Source: Coprinus comatus
Taxonomy: Eukaryota; Basidiomycota; Agaricomycetes; Agaricales; Agaricaceae
Assembly (NCBI GenBank): GCA_034638255.1
Contig: JAWPGT010000010.1
Coordinates: forward strand, 310,001-374,000
DNA: 64,000 bases
Direction of reading: 5' to 3'
Part shown: positions 11,078-21,159 of the stretch, piece after piece
Layout of the letters: each line of letters begins with the position of its first letter
Numbering within the stretch: the stretch's first letter is position 1
The notes under the pieces: generated by a model
The model's input: the letters and a program-made list of their open reading frames with translations, nothing else
The model's database searches: none
What the model was told of the DNA's origin: nothing
Translations under genes and position numbers: made by a program

Positions 11078-12550
11078 ATGAAAGGCGAAATTATCTCATG
11101 CTCGATTGAAGATTTTCAGAGGCACTATCTACCTTTTGTGCCAGATAACCAGCTCATCCTCCAGCAGCTCGAGAAGCTCCCTATAACATTTAATCCATTA
11201 TCTAGTGAGAAGGAGGTGGAAAACTTTTCCCCCATCGACACATTATGCAAAGAGCTTGCAACCAACACAGATATCCAATGGGGCAGTGGGTGCAAGCACA
11301 ATGACTTGTCTTACTGCACTGTCCCGAATTCCTCCATCAAGTCTGGTATTGATGGTTGTACCCATTGAGTTGACTCATGCTTGATTGCCCCCAACATCAG
11401 TAAAAAAAATCTCTTGCATGCAGCTAATATTGTTGTCCCCCTTGAATTCAAGTCTAGTCATGATAATACAAAGGAAGTTTATAAGGTATTTCAATTTTCT
11501 TGGGAATAATTTCAGTTGTAGTAACTTACCATGAAACATTAGGATCAGCTCCAAATTATTGGAGCTGCTATTCATACCATGAATGATGACCCATGTCGAA
11601 ATTTTATATTTGCAGTAAGTTATCAAAATTCTACATTTCATTTTTCATCCCACTTACAATTTTCAGATCACTATTGAGGGGGTACTTATGACAGTTTGGT
11701 TCCTTTCACACTCCCATTCTGTTATGTCTGAACCAGTTGACATTAAAGAGGTATAAGAAAATGATTTATCTTTTTGGCATGTGCATATTTTAACACTTGT
11801 TTTTAGAAACCAGAAGCATTTATTGCCATGATAATTTCTATCTTATATGCTACCCAGAATGAACTTGGTTTTGATCCTAATGTTATGTGGGTCCAAGATG
11901 AGGGCTTATTGGTGTACAGAATGGATGAGAAGTTTTACAAAACTACGATGTTGATCACTGAACAGCGCCATTGCTGCCTCACAGGTCGTTCAACTCACAT
12001 TTTGACTGTTAAAGAAGTGAAATCACCAAAGGATTTGGAGGAGGTTAGTGGGAAAGAGAAGGTGCTCAAGGACGTTTGGTTAGATGAGGGTGCATGCTCC
12101 AAAAAAGAGATACAGTTGGCACTGTTTGAGGACATCAGCAACTTTGCTGCAAATGCAGACTGGAAAAAGGATAGCTGGTTGGAAAAGCTGTCTCAGGTGC
12201 CAGAGAGCATAGCAGAACTGGAGGAGCTGTTTAAGGAAGAGAAGTATAAGGACCTTTTCCTGAGAGTCACTGCTGACTTCAAAGGCTCAATCTCTAAACC
12301 AACCCCAGAACACTATCAGCCCAACCCACCACAACTTCTTCCCAAATCAATATCCATACTTAATGACCTTGGTGGCTCTCAGTGATTGTCTTCCATGCCA
12401 AAGAATAACTCTCTTAACCATCAAGACAATAACAGTAAACCTAAGCTGCAGGAAGAAACCCGAACTTACACTGCAAAGCAGTGATACTTCATGCTCTTTG
12501 ATGATATTTGTACAACTATTGATGATCTCCCAATGGTTGGGGATGCCATC

Positions 12551-12859
12551 TGAAATGATACGACTCAGCGTTAGAAAGTAAATATAACCGCTGATGTATA
12601 TTTAAGCTAACCTGAAATGATACGACTTGGATACAAGTTAGCTACGTGAAAATATAGATGTAAAATATAATCTCACCTCAGCGTTAGAAAGTAAATATAA
12701 CCGCTGAGGTGTCGTTGAGAAAATTTACATGTTAAATACTTTGTCGATGACCAAACAACTTGCGGAACATAAACAAATGATTCGAGCAACATATTACCAA
12801 ATAGGAAAGAAAAAGAAACATAAACGGAAATGTAATATTTCCCAACGTCAATTCCAACA
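12551..12859 (-). repeat. 3' LTR of the copia element
   Basis: This 309-bp LTR reads as identical to the copy at 17420-17728. Each LTR contains two copies of a 30-bp foldback unit (12565-12594 and, within longer arms CCTCAGCG/CGCTGAGG, 12676-12709). Each also contains two copies of a CTGAAATGATACGAC word, suggesting internal regulatory or terminator structure. Confidence 0.92.
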
Positions 12860-12897
12860 CTCCCCCTGATGTTGTGAACAATGAAATTGTCCGTTTT

Positions 12898-15800
12898 TCA
12901 GATCAAACCTAGGCCTAATACCATCTTCGAGTGAATGTTCTTGAGTAATGGTTTCGTGAGAATGTCCGCAACATTTTCAGCAGAGTCAATTCGTTCAAAA
13001 CAAACTTGACCGTTTTTGATCCTCTCCCTGATGTAGTGGTATCGGATATCTATGTGTTTTGCGAGTTGGTGACCTTTTGGATTTTCGGATAAAGCCATAG
13101 CGGGGTTGTTATCAGCATAGATTTTACCAGGTGGGTTCTGTCCAACTCCGATCTCCTTCAAGAAAGAAAACATCCACACAGATTGTTGTGCCGCCTTTGA
13201 CATGGACATATATTCGGCTTCCGTGGTAGATAATGCGACCGTTGGTTGTCGTTTGGAGCTCCATGATACCGGTCCACCAGCCATAAAGAAAATATTTCCC
13301 CCTGTTGACCGCCTCGAGTCCAAATCCCCTGCGAAATCCGCATCCACATATCCTATCGGAGTCAAACCTTCACCCTTCTTGTACGTTATCTTATAATCCA
13401 GCGTCCCCTTTAGGTATCCCAATATGTGCATCAAACCACGCCAGTGTGCAGTTCCAGGATTTTGCTGAAACCTCGCCATGTAGTTCACTGCGAACGAAAT
13501 ATCTGGTCTCGTACCACCTTGTAACCAAAGTAGTGCACCTAATACTTCACGGTAAGGTTTGTCCTTCATATATTCTTTGTCAACATCATTTTTCGGAGAT
13601 TCAGATGTCGTTAACGATATTCCGTGAGGTAGTGGTGTGGCCTTTGGTTTGCATTCGTCCATCTTGAACTTCTTCAACATGTGGAGAATGTAGTGCTTTT
13701 GAGAAATCGATGTTGTTCCTGCTTCTCTGTCTCTGTCTATCGCAATTCCTAACATCATTCCTCCATCCGTAACATCCTTTATCTCATAACAGTCACTCAT
13801 CTCCCCCTTCGCCCTGTCTCGTTCATCCTCATTCGATGACATACCCATAACATCATCAGTGTATGTGCCAGTCACTGTATAGTCGTTCTCCCGTACTCTC
13901 GAATGCATACATGGGTCGGCCATGGACTTGTAGTACCCCAAACTTTCATACATCTTCCATAATGCATCCTGCCAGTCGTGACCTGCCGCCATTGTGCCAT
14001 AAACGGACTTCTTAGCACGCCAGACTAAACCTTCGTCGTTTCCATATCCTGGAGCAGGGCGAACATAGGTGTGATAAGGATTTTCGGCATTGAGATAAGC
14101 AGCAACAAAATCAATCTGCCATAAGACAGCATCGAGTTCAGTCGCCACAGCAAGTAAGATGCGCAGTGATTCCAGACGGATTACGGAGGCATAAGACTCT
14201 TCGTAGTCAAGTCCCTTGACTTGTTTGTAACCACGTAGGACCAACCTAGCCTTGTGACGGCCGTCAAGCTTAATCGCATATACCCATAACGTGTCAATAA
14301 TCAGGGCATCGTCCGGGGCCTTCACCAATTCGAAAACATCTTTCTCCTTCATCATACTCATCTCCTTGTCCATTGCTTCCTTCCATATGACAGGATCCTG
14401 ACGCATGGCCTCGCTGTATGATTTAGGTGCCTCTGAGTGTCCTCGAGTAACATTCTCCTCTGTCTCCGCCATAAACGTCCCTTCTCTAGCTTTCCACGAT
14501 GGCATGTGAGGTCGTGATGAATGTCTGTTTTCAAATTTGGGAGGGCGGGCGGGGATACGTATAGTGAGAGGTCTGGATGGTTGTGGTAGCACAGGTCCTG
14601 GTGTGGGACTTCCCGCCGTTTGAAAACTTGATTCAGATGAGTCATCGGAGTCGCTTTCATCCTGCATGTGTTCAGTTTCTCTTGTCGCAGTCTGAGAGGT
14701 ATCATTTGAGATTTTAGGATGTAGTGGTTTGTCAGTGAGTCGGTGTTTCGGTGCAAATGCGGTGGGAGGTTTCACAACTCCACTGATGCCAACATCATCC
14801 TGATTCAACATCTCATCACTTGACGTAAAATCGTCTAGGATTGACAGGTCTCCTGATTTCTCCTCCATCATGATGGTTCTATTTCCAACACCTTCCTCAA
14901 ACACAACGTTCCTTGCCGTCACAACTTGTTGTGAGCCAGCATCGTATAAACGGTATACATCACTGCTTTGATATCCCACTAGTGTATATTTGATGGAGAT
15001 TGGATCGAGTTTCGAACCCGTGACCTCAGGTGGTATTTTCGCATATGCTGCACAACCAAAAGGTCGTAGGTGAGCAACATTCTGTCTCTTGCCAGTCCAC
15101 CGTTCTGCTGGTATTACGCCTGGGTGTCTCGACGATGGAGTGTAATTCATGGCATATACGACAGTCCTCGCCGCTTCTGCCCATAGAAATGTAGGTAGGC
15201 CTGATTCGCTCAACAAGCCTCTCGTACCACCTATCACTGTTCTAATTCCTCTCTCTGCAACGCCGTTTGATGCATGTGAGTAAGCTGCTCCTGTCTCTAG
15301 GATAATGCCTTCGCTCCTCAACCATTTGTCCCACAGCTCATTTATCCATTCTCTTCCCATATCAGCTCTGACCCGTTTCAACTTCTTGCCCGTTTGTCTC
15401 TCTGCTTCTGTTACAAATTCCCGGAATGCCGCTAATGTCGTCTCCGCTGATTTATTTTTCAGGAAGATCACTCTTTTGTATGATGATGCTCCATCTACGA
15501 TTATCATCATGTAGACAGCTCCCCCTTTTGACGCAACCCTACTCCTTCCCCATAAATCAATATGAAGTCTCTCCAACAATTCCGTCTCTGGGGTCACTAT
15601 CGCATCATATGGTCTCGCCGTTTGTTTCGAGACTATGCAATCTTCACATTTTCCTATCACCTTTTTGTCCCCATTTATTTTCAGACCGTCGACCAATCCC
15701 TTTGTCTCCATTTCTCTTATTCGCTTCACATCAATATGCGCAAACCTCCTATGCCATGTTTCCAGGTCTGTTGCTTTATCAATCGACGCCATCACCATAG

Positions 15801-17316
15801 TCTGATCCCTTTCTCTTGCGATAGATAACCCATCCATTTGATACATACGGTTTTTACCATGTCCTATCATCACGATTTCACCACTCTTTTCCCTGAATAT
15901 TGCTTCACCTCCCCCAAATGTTACAAAATGTCCAACATCATCAAACCTTCCGACTGATATCAAGTTTGCGGCCAGATCAGGTGTGTGTAACACATTTTCG
16001 AGTAATATGTTAATTGTGTCGTTTCCTACTTTAGAGGTCAACCTGATTGAACCTTGTCCGATTATACTGAAACGTCCATTTTCGTTTGCTGCTTGGCCTT
16101 GTCTGGGTGAGTTTAGACTTGAGTATGTGATGAAATCAGCTTTGTTTGTGAAGCAGTGGTCGGTGGCACCCGAGTCAGCATAGAGGTTACGAGATGTATT
16201 GGAGGAGTTTACGGGGACAGAGGTACTTGTAACCATTACAATTCTATCTTCATCCTCATCCAACCTTCCCCTCACCATTGCTGCAAATGCTACCGTTCTT
16301 TCCACATTATCAGTACCATCTGCCACTGCCGCGACTGTGTTTTGTTGAATGGGTAGGTTCCGTCTAGTTCCAAAACCAGCTGGGAATTGACCATCCTTTC
16401 CTCCCCCTTTCCAATAACAGTCCTGAATTAAATGACCCCGCCTACCACAATTTGGATTTGTGCATATCAGCTTTCCTCGTCCCTGACCCTGGCCTGGATT
16501 GTTCCTACGATCTGTTGATGCCTGGAATGCCGAGGTAGAATTCGAGTTTTGATTTTGGCGATTTTTTCCAATTCTAACCCAGTGTAATTCCAGTCTTGCT
16601 ATGACGTCGTACGATGATCGACTATCGTAAAGTGTGGCAACGATTGGGTCCCATGATGGTGGAAGAGATGCTAAGAGGATAGTTCTGAAGTCCTGATCTG
16701 AGATGGAAGATCCAACTGCGTTTGCATTCGACCATTTTGTGCGAAGATTTGCGATGTGTTGGCTTAGGTCTTCCCCATCCCTGAAGATAGTCGAATTTAG
16801 ATCACGTTGCATTGTGATCCTAGTGAGGTCGTCCCTTCTATCATAGATGGTGTTTAAAGTCAACCAGGCTTCGTGAGCATCACAACCAGGCTTGAGACCG
16901 AGTCCGACAGGGTTTTTGACATTGAAGTTAATGAGCGCAACTCCCCATGCATTCCTTATTGTCCATTCGTTCAAGCTTGGAGTTAAGGATTCCCAATCTG
17001 TGGCAGTAGGAGTAGGAATAGGGGTAGGTGTGGATGGTGTTGTCTGTTTTGTGGATTTCTCTGTACCAGTAGCTTCCTCGCTAATGGGTTTGAGTGTGGG
17101 GATGTTTAACTTTGATGATGAAGTAGAAGTATTGATGGATGTGGGTGATGTTGTGTTGGATGACGAAACAGGTTTAGGTTTCTGGATTCGTCCATCTAAG
17201 TAACCCATCGCTCCTCGTAGTTGAGCGAGTATGATAATGTTGTTTTTCCATACTATCCAGTTTGTTCCATCAAATTTTTCGTTGTCAGGTAGGATGGTAG
17301 GGGAGTGGCTAGTCAT
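12898..17316 (-). CDS. Copia-type Gag-Pol polyprotein, 1472 aa
   Basis: One open frame encodes the whole polyprotein. Approximate residues: Gag-like UBN2 region 1-260; zinc knuckle CTNPNCGRRGHLIQDC (C-x4-C-x4-H-x4-C) near 283; aspartic protease motif DSGATDH near 383; integrase zinc-binding His/Cys region 520-560 (HRRFAH...CEDC); integrase core with D in LHIDLWG near 585, D in RADMG near 652 and E in NGVAERG 36 residues later (a DD35E arrangement); reverse transcriptase with YTDDV near 1153; RNase H with YVDADFAGD near 1322, STTEAEY near 1367 and YADN near 1400. The domain order integrase-then-RT assigns it to Ty1/copia (Pseudoviridae-like) rather than gypsy. There are no stops or frameshifts. 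The knuckle spacing differs from the usual CX2C start. Confidence 0.95.
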   Translation of the reverse strand: MTSHSPTILPDNEKFDGTNWIVWKNNIIILAQLRGAMGYLDGRIQKPKPVSSSNTTSPTSINTSTSSSKLNIPTLKPISEEATGTEKSTKQTTPSTPTPIPTPTATDWESLTPSLNEWTIRNAWGVALINFNVKNPVGLGLKPGCDAHEAWLTLNTIYDRRDDLTRITMQRDLNSTIFRDGEDLSQHIANLRTKWSNANAVGSSISDQDFRTILLASLPPSWDPIVATLYDSRSSYDVIARLELHWVRIGKNRQNQNSNSTSAFQASTDRRNNPGQGQGRGKLICTNPNCGRRGHLIQDCYWKGGGKDGQFPAGFGTRRNLPIQQNTVAAVADGTDNVERTVAFAAMVRGRLDEDEDRIVMVTSTSVPVNSSNTSRNLYADSGATDHCFTNKADFITYSSLNSPRQGQAANENGRFSIIGQGSIRLTSKVGNDTINILLENVLHTPDLAANLISVGRFDDVGHFVTFGGGEAIFREKSGEIVMIGHGKNRMYQMDGLSIARERDQTMVMASIDKATDLETWHRRFAHIDVKRIREMETKGLVDGLKINGDKKVIGKCEDCIVSKQTARPYDAIVTPETELLERLHIDLWGRSRVASKGGAVYMMIIVDGASSYKRVIFLKNKSAETTLAAFREFVTEAERQTGKKLKRVRADMGREWINELWDKWLRSEGIILETGAAYSHASNGVAERGIRTVIGGTRGLLSESGLPTFLWAEAARTVVYAMNYTPSSRHPGVIPAERWTGKRQNVAHLRPFGCAAYAKIPPEVTGSKLDPISIKYTLVGYQSSDVYRLYDAGSQQVVTARNVVFEEGVGNRTIMMEEKSGDLSILDDFTSSDEMLNQDDVGISGVVKPPTAFAPKHRLTDKPLHPKISNDTSQTATRETEHMQDESDSDDSSESSFQTAGSPTPGPVLPQPSRPLTIRIPARPPKFENRHSSRPHMPSWKAREGTFMAETEENVTRGHSEAPKSYSEAMRQDPVIWKEAMDKEMSMMKEKDVFELVKAPDDALIIDTLWVYAIKLDGRHKARLVLRGYKQVKGLDYEESYASVIRLESLRILLAVATELDAVLWQIDFVAAYLNAENPYHTYVRPAPGYGNDEGLVWRAKKSVYGTMAAGHDWQDALWKMYESLGYYKSMADPCMHSRVRENDYTVTGTYTDDVMGMSSNEDERDRAKGEMSDCYEIKDVTDGGMMLGIAIDRDREAGTTSISQKHYILHMLKKFKMDECKPKATPLPHGISLTTSESPKNDVDKEYMKDKPYREVLGALLWLQGGTRPDISFAVNYMARFQQNPGTAHWRGLMHILGYLKGTLDYKITYKKGEGLTPIGYVDADFAGDLDSRRSTGGNIFFMAGGPVSWSSKRQPTVALSTTEAEYMSMSKAAQQSVWMFSFLKEIGVGQNPPGKIYADNNPAMALSENPKGHQLAKHIDIRYHYIRERIKNGQVCFERIDSAENVADILTKPLLKNIHSKMVLGLGLI

Positions 17317-17419
17317 GGTGTGATGTTTCTGAGTGTTTTTTTTTTTGACTTCGTTGGTGTTGTTCCTATTGTGCAGTGTTTTTCTTTAAAAGATAGAAAC
17401 ACGCCCGGGGCCCATAACC

Positions 17420-17728
17420 TGAAATGATACGACTCAGCGTTAGAAAGTAAATATAACCGCTGATGTATATTTAAGCTAACCTGAAATGATACGACTTGGA
17501 TACAAGTTAGCTACGTGAAAATATAGATGTAAAATATAATCTCACCTCAGCGTTAGAAAGTAAATATAACCGCTGAGGTGTCGTTGAGAAAATTTACATG
17601 TTAAATACTTTGTCGATGACCAAACAACTTGCGGAACATAAACAAATGATTCGAGCAACATATTACCAAATAGGAAAGAAAAAGAAACATAAACGGAAAT
17701 GTAATATTTCCCAACGTCAATTCCAACA
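17420..17728 (-). repeat. 5' LTR of the copia element
   Basis: This 309-bp LTR is a direct repeat of 12551-12859, with no mismatch found on reading. In coding orientation it would carry the element promoter. Its inner edge abuts the candidate primer-binding site and its outer edge the CCATC target duplication. Confidence 0.92.
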
Positions 17729-18810
17729 CCATCCAAGTCCTTGTAGGATGCACTGTAGGTAAGTAATCTATTACACCGTTATGTGGCGAGTGCCAAATCC
17801 TATTCTTGTAAGTGTGCTAAAACATAATTTAATGTCAGCTCTTCGGTTGATGTTTTGTGCCAGCTGGGTTCATCGGGACATAAGTTCTGGGAATGTTATG
17901 GCATTAAAAGGGGAAGGAGATCAATGGTCTATCAAACTAGGGGATTTGGAATATGCTAAGAAATTTCCTAATGACAGGACAGGGCAACATGACCCCAAAA
18001 TGGTGCGACGCTAATTGATTTCGAGTATCCTAGAGTCTAGACTAGTGCACATGCTAATGCATTTTGGGTATCATCCAGGGTACACCCTTTTTCATGCCAT
18101 ATGAAATACTCAAAGGCTCATACTACTTTGTTAATGATGATCGCAACAACAACCGTAGCAGCGTCATTCAAAGGCTCCAATTCTTATCGCAACCCAAGGA
18201 CGTGAAACCAGAGGCTCCCCTCTTGCATAATTACCAACACGACCTGGAATCTGTCTTTTGGGTTTTGCTATGGTTGATTACATGCCGAGTTAACCATGCA
18301 GCTTCTGAGGAATGGGCAAGACTTGTTTTTCAAAGAACTATCAAGTTACAAATCGAGCGAGCGAATGTGATGGACACAAATACAATTCAAAAAGATCTTT
18401 TCCCGAGTCTTCATCCTCTGATGGATGATTCACTCAAAATATATGTGGATGGAATGCGAGCTGATTTAAAGTCTGGTATGATTGAACATTCAGAGGAGGG
18501 TAATTGGGAGGACGTTGGGTCTTACTCGTTTATTCACGCCATGTTCTTTTGCCATTTTCAAAGACTTCTACAAGCATTGGATCAAAAGAAGGCTTGGGTA
18601 ACCATTAAACTCAAAGAGCGAACTGCTATCCCTGTTCCTTTTCCACTTCCTGTTGCAGGACTTAGGAAGTGCAAGTCCAATAATGACGACGGTGGTGACT
18701 ACATCCCTGGGATAGAAGAAGAGGAAGAGAAGGGAGAGAAGGAATACACCACTGGTTCCCCATGGAACACTCAAGGTCGGAAAATTAAGCGTCGAAAAGT
18801 TGTACCTTAA

Positions 18811-19521
18811 AAATATACATAGAAATGCATAACCCTTATCATAAAATTTCATAAAATAACAAGAAACAACTAAAAAGACCAAACTAAGGTCCTATTGGTA
18901 AACCTGATATCAACAGGTTACAGGGGAGGAGAGGTAGGACGAGGACGGGGGAGGATAGGTAAAAGTAAAAAAAAAAAAAAGGTTTTAAATACAAACTACG
19001 AGGTGACGACACAAAAAAAAGGCAAACAGAAAAAATAAGACTACTAGTTACGAGAAAAGACACATTGAAATATAGCCCTAAAATATTTTGGCAAAAAATA
19101 CCATTCATACACCGACAGCAGTAAAAAAGGGGGGAGAGGTAATTTGTTGTTGTGATAAAAATAGTTAGAGAAAGAAGGTGATGTGGGATAAGTATGGGGG
19201 CGGAGGACAAAGACAAAGCTTAAATGGGAACAAGGTGGGGGGAATAGTTTGGTTTATGTCTCGCTAAAAGAGAGAGAGAGAGAGAGGAAGGGAGAGAGGG
19301 GGGGGAGCTTGCTGGTATAACCCAAGGTATAAAAAATACCTCCGAACCACAAAAAACCATACTATTTTGTGGCGACAGTTGCACCCCACACACCCACACC
19401 CATGTAGCGAATCAGTTTAAGAGGGGAAGAAAGAGGGTGGGAGAACCAGAGATTGAAGCAGGCTTGATATATTACATGAAATTAGGCAGAAGAGAACTAA
19501 GACAAATCGGAAAAATTAGCC
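18811..19521. other. Intergenic between convergent genes; A-rich and GA-rich low complexity
   Basis: This 0.7-kb stretch separates the end of the FunK1 gene (+) from the end of the Bqt4-like gene (-). It holds poly-A tracts near 18968 and an (AG)n microsatellite at about 19269-19286 followed by purine-rich sequence. No gene is supported. Confidence 0.55.
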
Positions 19522-21003
19522 CTACTCGAGATATCTTTGTAATAGAGAATAAACGTACATCGCGCCCATGCCTACCGCAAACGCAGCAACACCCCAAGCA
19601 ACAGATTTCGTCTGTGGCCTAAGTTTGAAACCAACCCTCCGATTCGTAGCTAATGGTCGCTCTCCAACTTCCGGCTCCTTGAAATTGAACTCGAACTCAG
19701 GTTCTCCCTCCTTTCTTGTTCTCTTCTTAGAAGATGAACTCTCATCTTCCTGTTCCTCTTTCTCATCGCTAGCTTCTTCCTCTCCTTCTTGCTCTGCATT
19801 TTCTTCCTGTTTCCTTCTCGCGGCCTCCTTGGCTTCCTTCTCCGCCACCAACCTCTGGATTAACCGCGTTTGTTCTTCAAGATCCTCCTGGTGCAAATCA
19901 TCCGAAGCCGTTCGCGCGATTTCAGAATCGTCCATTGAACTCTGATTCGCAGGTGATGAGGATTCTCCCTTTGGCGATGAAGATGGCGTAGAAACAGAAA
20001 CCTTGTTTAATTTCGCAGAAGCTGGAGGAGGTGGAAGAGAGGGGGGAGCAGGACTTTGAACACGAATAGGTCTTCGGGTAGGCTTGGGTGAAGCCGTACC
20101 ATGAATTGAAATCGCCGGACTCGCCTCCCTTCTCTTTTTCGATGGATTTGGATTTGCATCCCCTAGGGTAGGTGAAGGAGTTGGTAATGAACCATTACTG
20201 TTGCTCGCACTCAAGTGATTTACTGGACGAGCACGACTAGGAACTTGTGGTGTCTGGATGGCTTCGATTTTTGTAATGCCTATAGAGTTTGAATTATCAA
20301 GCTCATTTCCCCTTTTCTTCACTGTATTCCAATACGGATGGTTTGGATCTTTGAATAAACGAATAAGCGTAGCTTCATCCGGCTGTGCTTTTGTGATGAT
20401 CTCGATTAAAGGTGTTAATCCATATTCATCCGCAAAATGAAGCGCGTCATTGCAGCTTATCCAAGTTCCTGCAAGTCTTGGGATTTGAGTGTTGTTAGGT
20501 GATCCATTATTCCCCGACAAGTTATAATGTTCTTTGACCCATTGCGATTCCAGTTTCTCTTCTTTGTCACCAGCGGTTGGGAACGCGGCACGGAACATGG
20601 TAGTGAGACTGATAGCATCTGTATCATATCGACGAAGGATAAAAGCATGCCGACCCTTCTTCTCCTAGACAAAAAAGTGAAGATTGATAAGTGTGATTAA
20701 TGAGTCTCGAGGCGAGAGAGCGTACTTCTGGTGGTTCAATTCCAGTTTCGACCTTTAGCCGACCAACCTATAGATAAAGGATAATGCTTCAGATAACATC
20801 CGTACCACTAATTAGTATATATAAACGTACAAGAATTTCCTTTCCCTGACATTTGAGCAGTTGATACTTGACTGGATGAAGACCGCGTTCGACAACTACA
20901 ACGAGTAATGAGCAAGGTTGTGTTAAGAGGTGGTGGAGTACGTACTAGATTCTAGGATGACGGAGTTTGCATGGGCGAGTGGGAGATCTGGCCTGGTTTC
21001 CAT
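19522..21003 (-). CDS. bqt4: Bqt4-like inner nuclear membrane protein (APSES-like domain plus C-terminal TM)
   Basis: Four exons (21003-20946, 20895-20831, 20767-20726, 20664-19522) sum to 1308 nt, 435 aa. The N-terminal 150 residues form the APSES/KilA-N-like fold of Bqt4, with the family signatures VKYQLLK, HAFILRRYDTDAISLTTMFRAAFP and GTWISCNDALHFADEYGLTPLIE. The middle is Ser/Pro-rich and disordered, with a Lys/Arg patch (SKKRRE), then a Glu/Lys-rich predicted coiled coil. A single transmembrane segment (VAWGVAAFAVGMGAMYVYSLL) lies about ten residues from the C-terminus. In fission yeast, Bqt4 sits in the inner nuclear membrane and anchors telomeres and the bouquet complex. The tail-anchor topology seen here matches that role. 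The start gives METRPDLPLAHANS. It lies 157 bp downstream of the phosphofructokinase stop, on the same strand. Confidence 0.82.
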
Positions 21004-21159
21004 TGTGCAGTTAGGCTGGGCAATAAGCAAACAGGCGTTGGCGTTGGACAAAATGTTGTGGCTTGTTGTCCTGCCACCTCGCATTCGACATTCAACTTTC
21101 CCACGGTCCCAGTAATCAACAAAAGCTGGATTAGTCATACACAATATCTATTCTAGTGT

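Larger units (their letters stand above)
12546..17733 (-). mobile_element. Complete Ty1/copia LTR retrotransposon with target-site duplications
   Basis: The element proper spans 12551-17728 (5178 bp), flanked by the 5-bp target duplication CCATC (12546-12550 and 17729-17733). The two 309-bp LTRs (12551-12859 and 17420-17728) read as identical by eye and end TG...CA; in coding orientation they begin TGTTGGAATTG. Next to the 5' LTR a candidate primer-binding site lies at 17401-17419 (coding strand GGTTATGGGCCCCGGG). Next to the 3' LTR is a G-rich polypurine tract (coding strand ATCAGGGGGAG, 12860-12870). A single uninterrupted Gag-Pol frame fills the interior in the copia order protease, integrase, RT, RNase H. 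All parts look intact, which suggests a recent and possibly still mobile copy. It is inserted in an exon of the FunK1 gene, in antisense orientation. Confidence 0.95.
11078..18810 (+). pseudogene. FunK1-type fungal protein kinase, split by a retrotransposon
   Basis: The 5' part (11078-12550) carries exons joined through introns at about 11346-11413, 11481-11538, 11613-11667 and 11753-11806. The 3' part (17729-18810) resumes in the same frame once the element and one copy of CCATC are removed: GDAI then QVLVGCTVG. The 3' part holds the FunK1 hallmarks: catalytic loop HRDISSGN, LGDLEYAKK in place of DFG, GTPFFMPYEIL and HDLESVFWVLLW. It ends in a basic tail (GRKIKRRKVVP). FunK1 is a fungal-specific kinase-like family whose cellular role is largely unknown. 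Besides the 5.2-kb insertion, two in-frame TGA codons (12383-12385 and 12482-12484) precede it. The second lies where the family normally has a basic residue (AKQ-stop-YFMLFDD), consistent with CGA to TGA. The gene is therefore judged dead before the insertion. Confidence 0.8.

Noticed and set aside
15005..15030. tRNA-like B-box (TTTCGAACCCGTGACC)
   Set aside because: It lies inside the copia Gag-Pol coding sequence, with no A-box or cloverleaf around it.
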